From assembly GCF_000069785.1 (NCBI RefSeq), contig NC_010530.1, positions 1,048,001-1,112,000 on the forward strand: DNA of 64,000 nt, written 5' to 3'. The notes beneath the pieces were generated by a model. The model searched no databases. It saw only the letters and a list, made by a program, of their open reading frames with translations, and was not told the origin of the DNA. A program made the translations under genes and the position numbers. This document shows positions 63,511 to 64,000 of this stretch, piece by piece. This DNA is from Cupriavidus taiwanensis LMG 19424 (GTDB lineage Bacteria; Pseudomonadota; Gammaproteobacteria; Burkholderiales; Burkholderiaceae). Position 1 is the stretch's first letter. Each line of letters opens with the position of its first letter.

Positions 63511-63795
63511 TCAGGCCGCGGACGGAACGATCGGCACCGTGGTCAGGCCCGGCGTGCGCGCCGGCAGTTCGGGCATGGCCGGCGGCGTGGCGCGGCGCTT
63601 GTCGACGACGTCTTCGACGCCCTTGGCAGCGACATCTTCGAGGAAGGCCACCATGTCGCGGTAGTAAGCCACCTGCATCTGTGCCTCCAGCAAGCGCCGT
63701 TCGGCCTGGAATAGCGTCAGCCTCATGTCTTGCAGTTCCCTTTCGGCAATTTTTTCCGGGGTCGGCGGACTGAACAAGTTTGCAAGCCAACGCAT
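63511..63795 (-). CDS. Small coiled-coil protein, unknown
   Basis: A 94-aa protein from ATG 63795, supported by GGAGG 7 bp upstream (an extension to 63,843 is possible). The first ~60 residues after MRWLANLFSPPTPEKIAE form one long helix (LQDMRLTLFQAERRLLEAQM), then an acidic helix and a Pro-rich tail. The pattern is common in small Cupriavidus/Burkholderia proteins; the function is unknown. Confidence 0.65.
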   Translation of the reverse strand: MRWLANLFSPPTPEKIAERELQDMRLTLFQAERRLLEAQMQVAYYRDMVAFLEDVAAKGVEDVVDKRRATPPAMPELPARTPGLTTVPIVPSAA

Positions 63796-64000
63796 GGCAG
63801 TACCTCCAGTGCTGTCAACAGCGAGTTTGCGGGCTTTCGCCATGAGGACAAATATAGACAAGAAATCGTGAAAGCGTCCCTCGGACACTTGGCCGTGGCG
63901 CCTCGCCCACAAGGATGATTGCCGCTTGCGGGACTCTACGTTAGATTAATCGGCCATGATGTGCCCGGCATCACGCGCTTGCCGCGATGGCGCTTCGGGG

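Overview
This 64-kb, GC-rich window looks like the chromosome of a beta-proteobacterium of the Burkholderiaceae, most likely Cupriavidus or a close relative of Ralstonia. I base this on codon use, on the gene order of the type VI secretion system (T6SS), and on the housekeeping neighbours. The genus is an inference; no rRNA or other marker lies in the window.

Positions 1-49,380 form one large T6SS locus. A leftward operon (8002 to 1) encodes tssJ, tssK, tssL, a VgrG spike, a 524-aa membrane-associated effector and a candidate immunity gene cut by the window edge. A rightward operon (8260 to 26787) encodes a TPR-like lipoprotein, tssB, tssC, hcp, tssE, tssF, tssG, tssH (clpV), a second VgrG, a DUF4123 adaptor, a VasX-like membrane effector, a DUF6708 membrane protein and tssA. 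A second leftward operon (36409 to 26820) encodes an M15 peptidase, a PAAR tip protein, a two-TM protein with a large soluble domain, tssM, tagF, an OmpA-domain protein and an unknown membrane protein. A third rightward block (36683 to 49380) carries an Ala/Thr-rich one-TM protein, a third VgrG, a phospholipase D effector (Tle5 type) and three tandem lipoprotein immunity genes (Tli4-like) separated by decayed pieces of the effector. All core components TssA-M except a phosphorylation module are present, so one apparatus is served by three VgrGs, each followed by its own cargo and candidate protection gene.

The most notable region is 43.9-49.5 kb. Three immunity paralogues differ in their 5' halves but share a nearly identical ~0.7-kb 3' segment that runs about 145 bp past the stop codon. 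The spacers hold effector remnants, one of which is joined to a ~55-bp piece of vgrG. This reads as a recombination record of successive effector-immunity replacement with retention of old immunity genes.

Positions 49,525-64,000 are ordinary chromosomal genes. They include an old yellow enzyme-type oxidoreductase, a glyoxalase-fold protein, a hybrid histidine kinase with a LuxR-type response regulator, a large lipoprotein with its own terminator, an AraC-like regulator, a Crp/Fnr regulator divergent from an AMP-forming acyl-CoA synthetase, an AGE-family epimerase, a carboxylesterase and several small unknown proteins. I saw no tRNA, rRNA, CRISPR array, insertion sequence or integrase.
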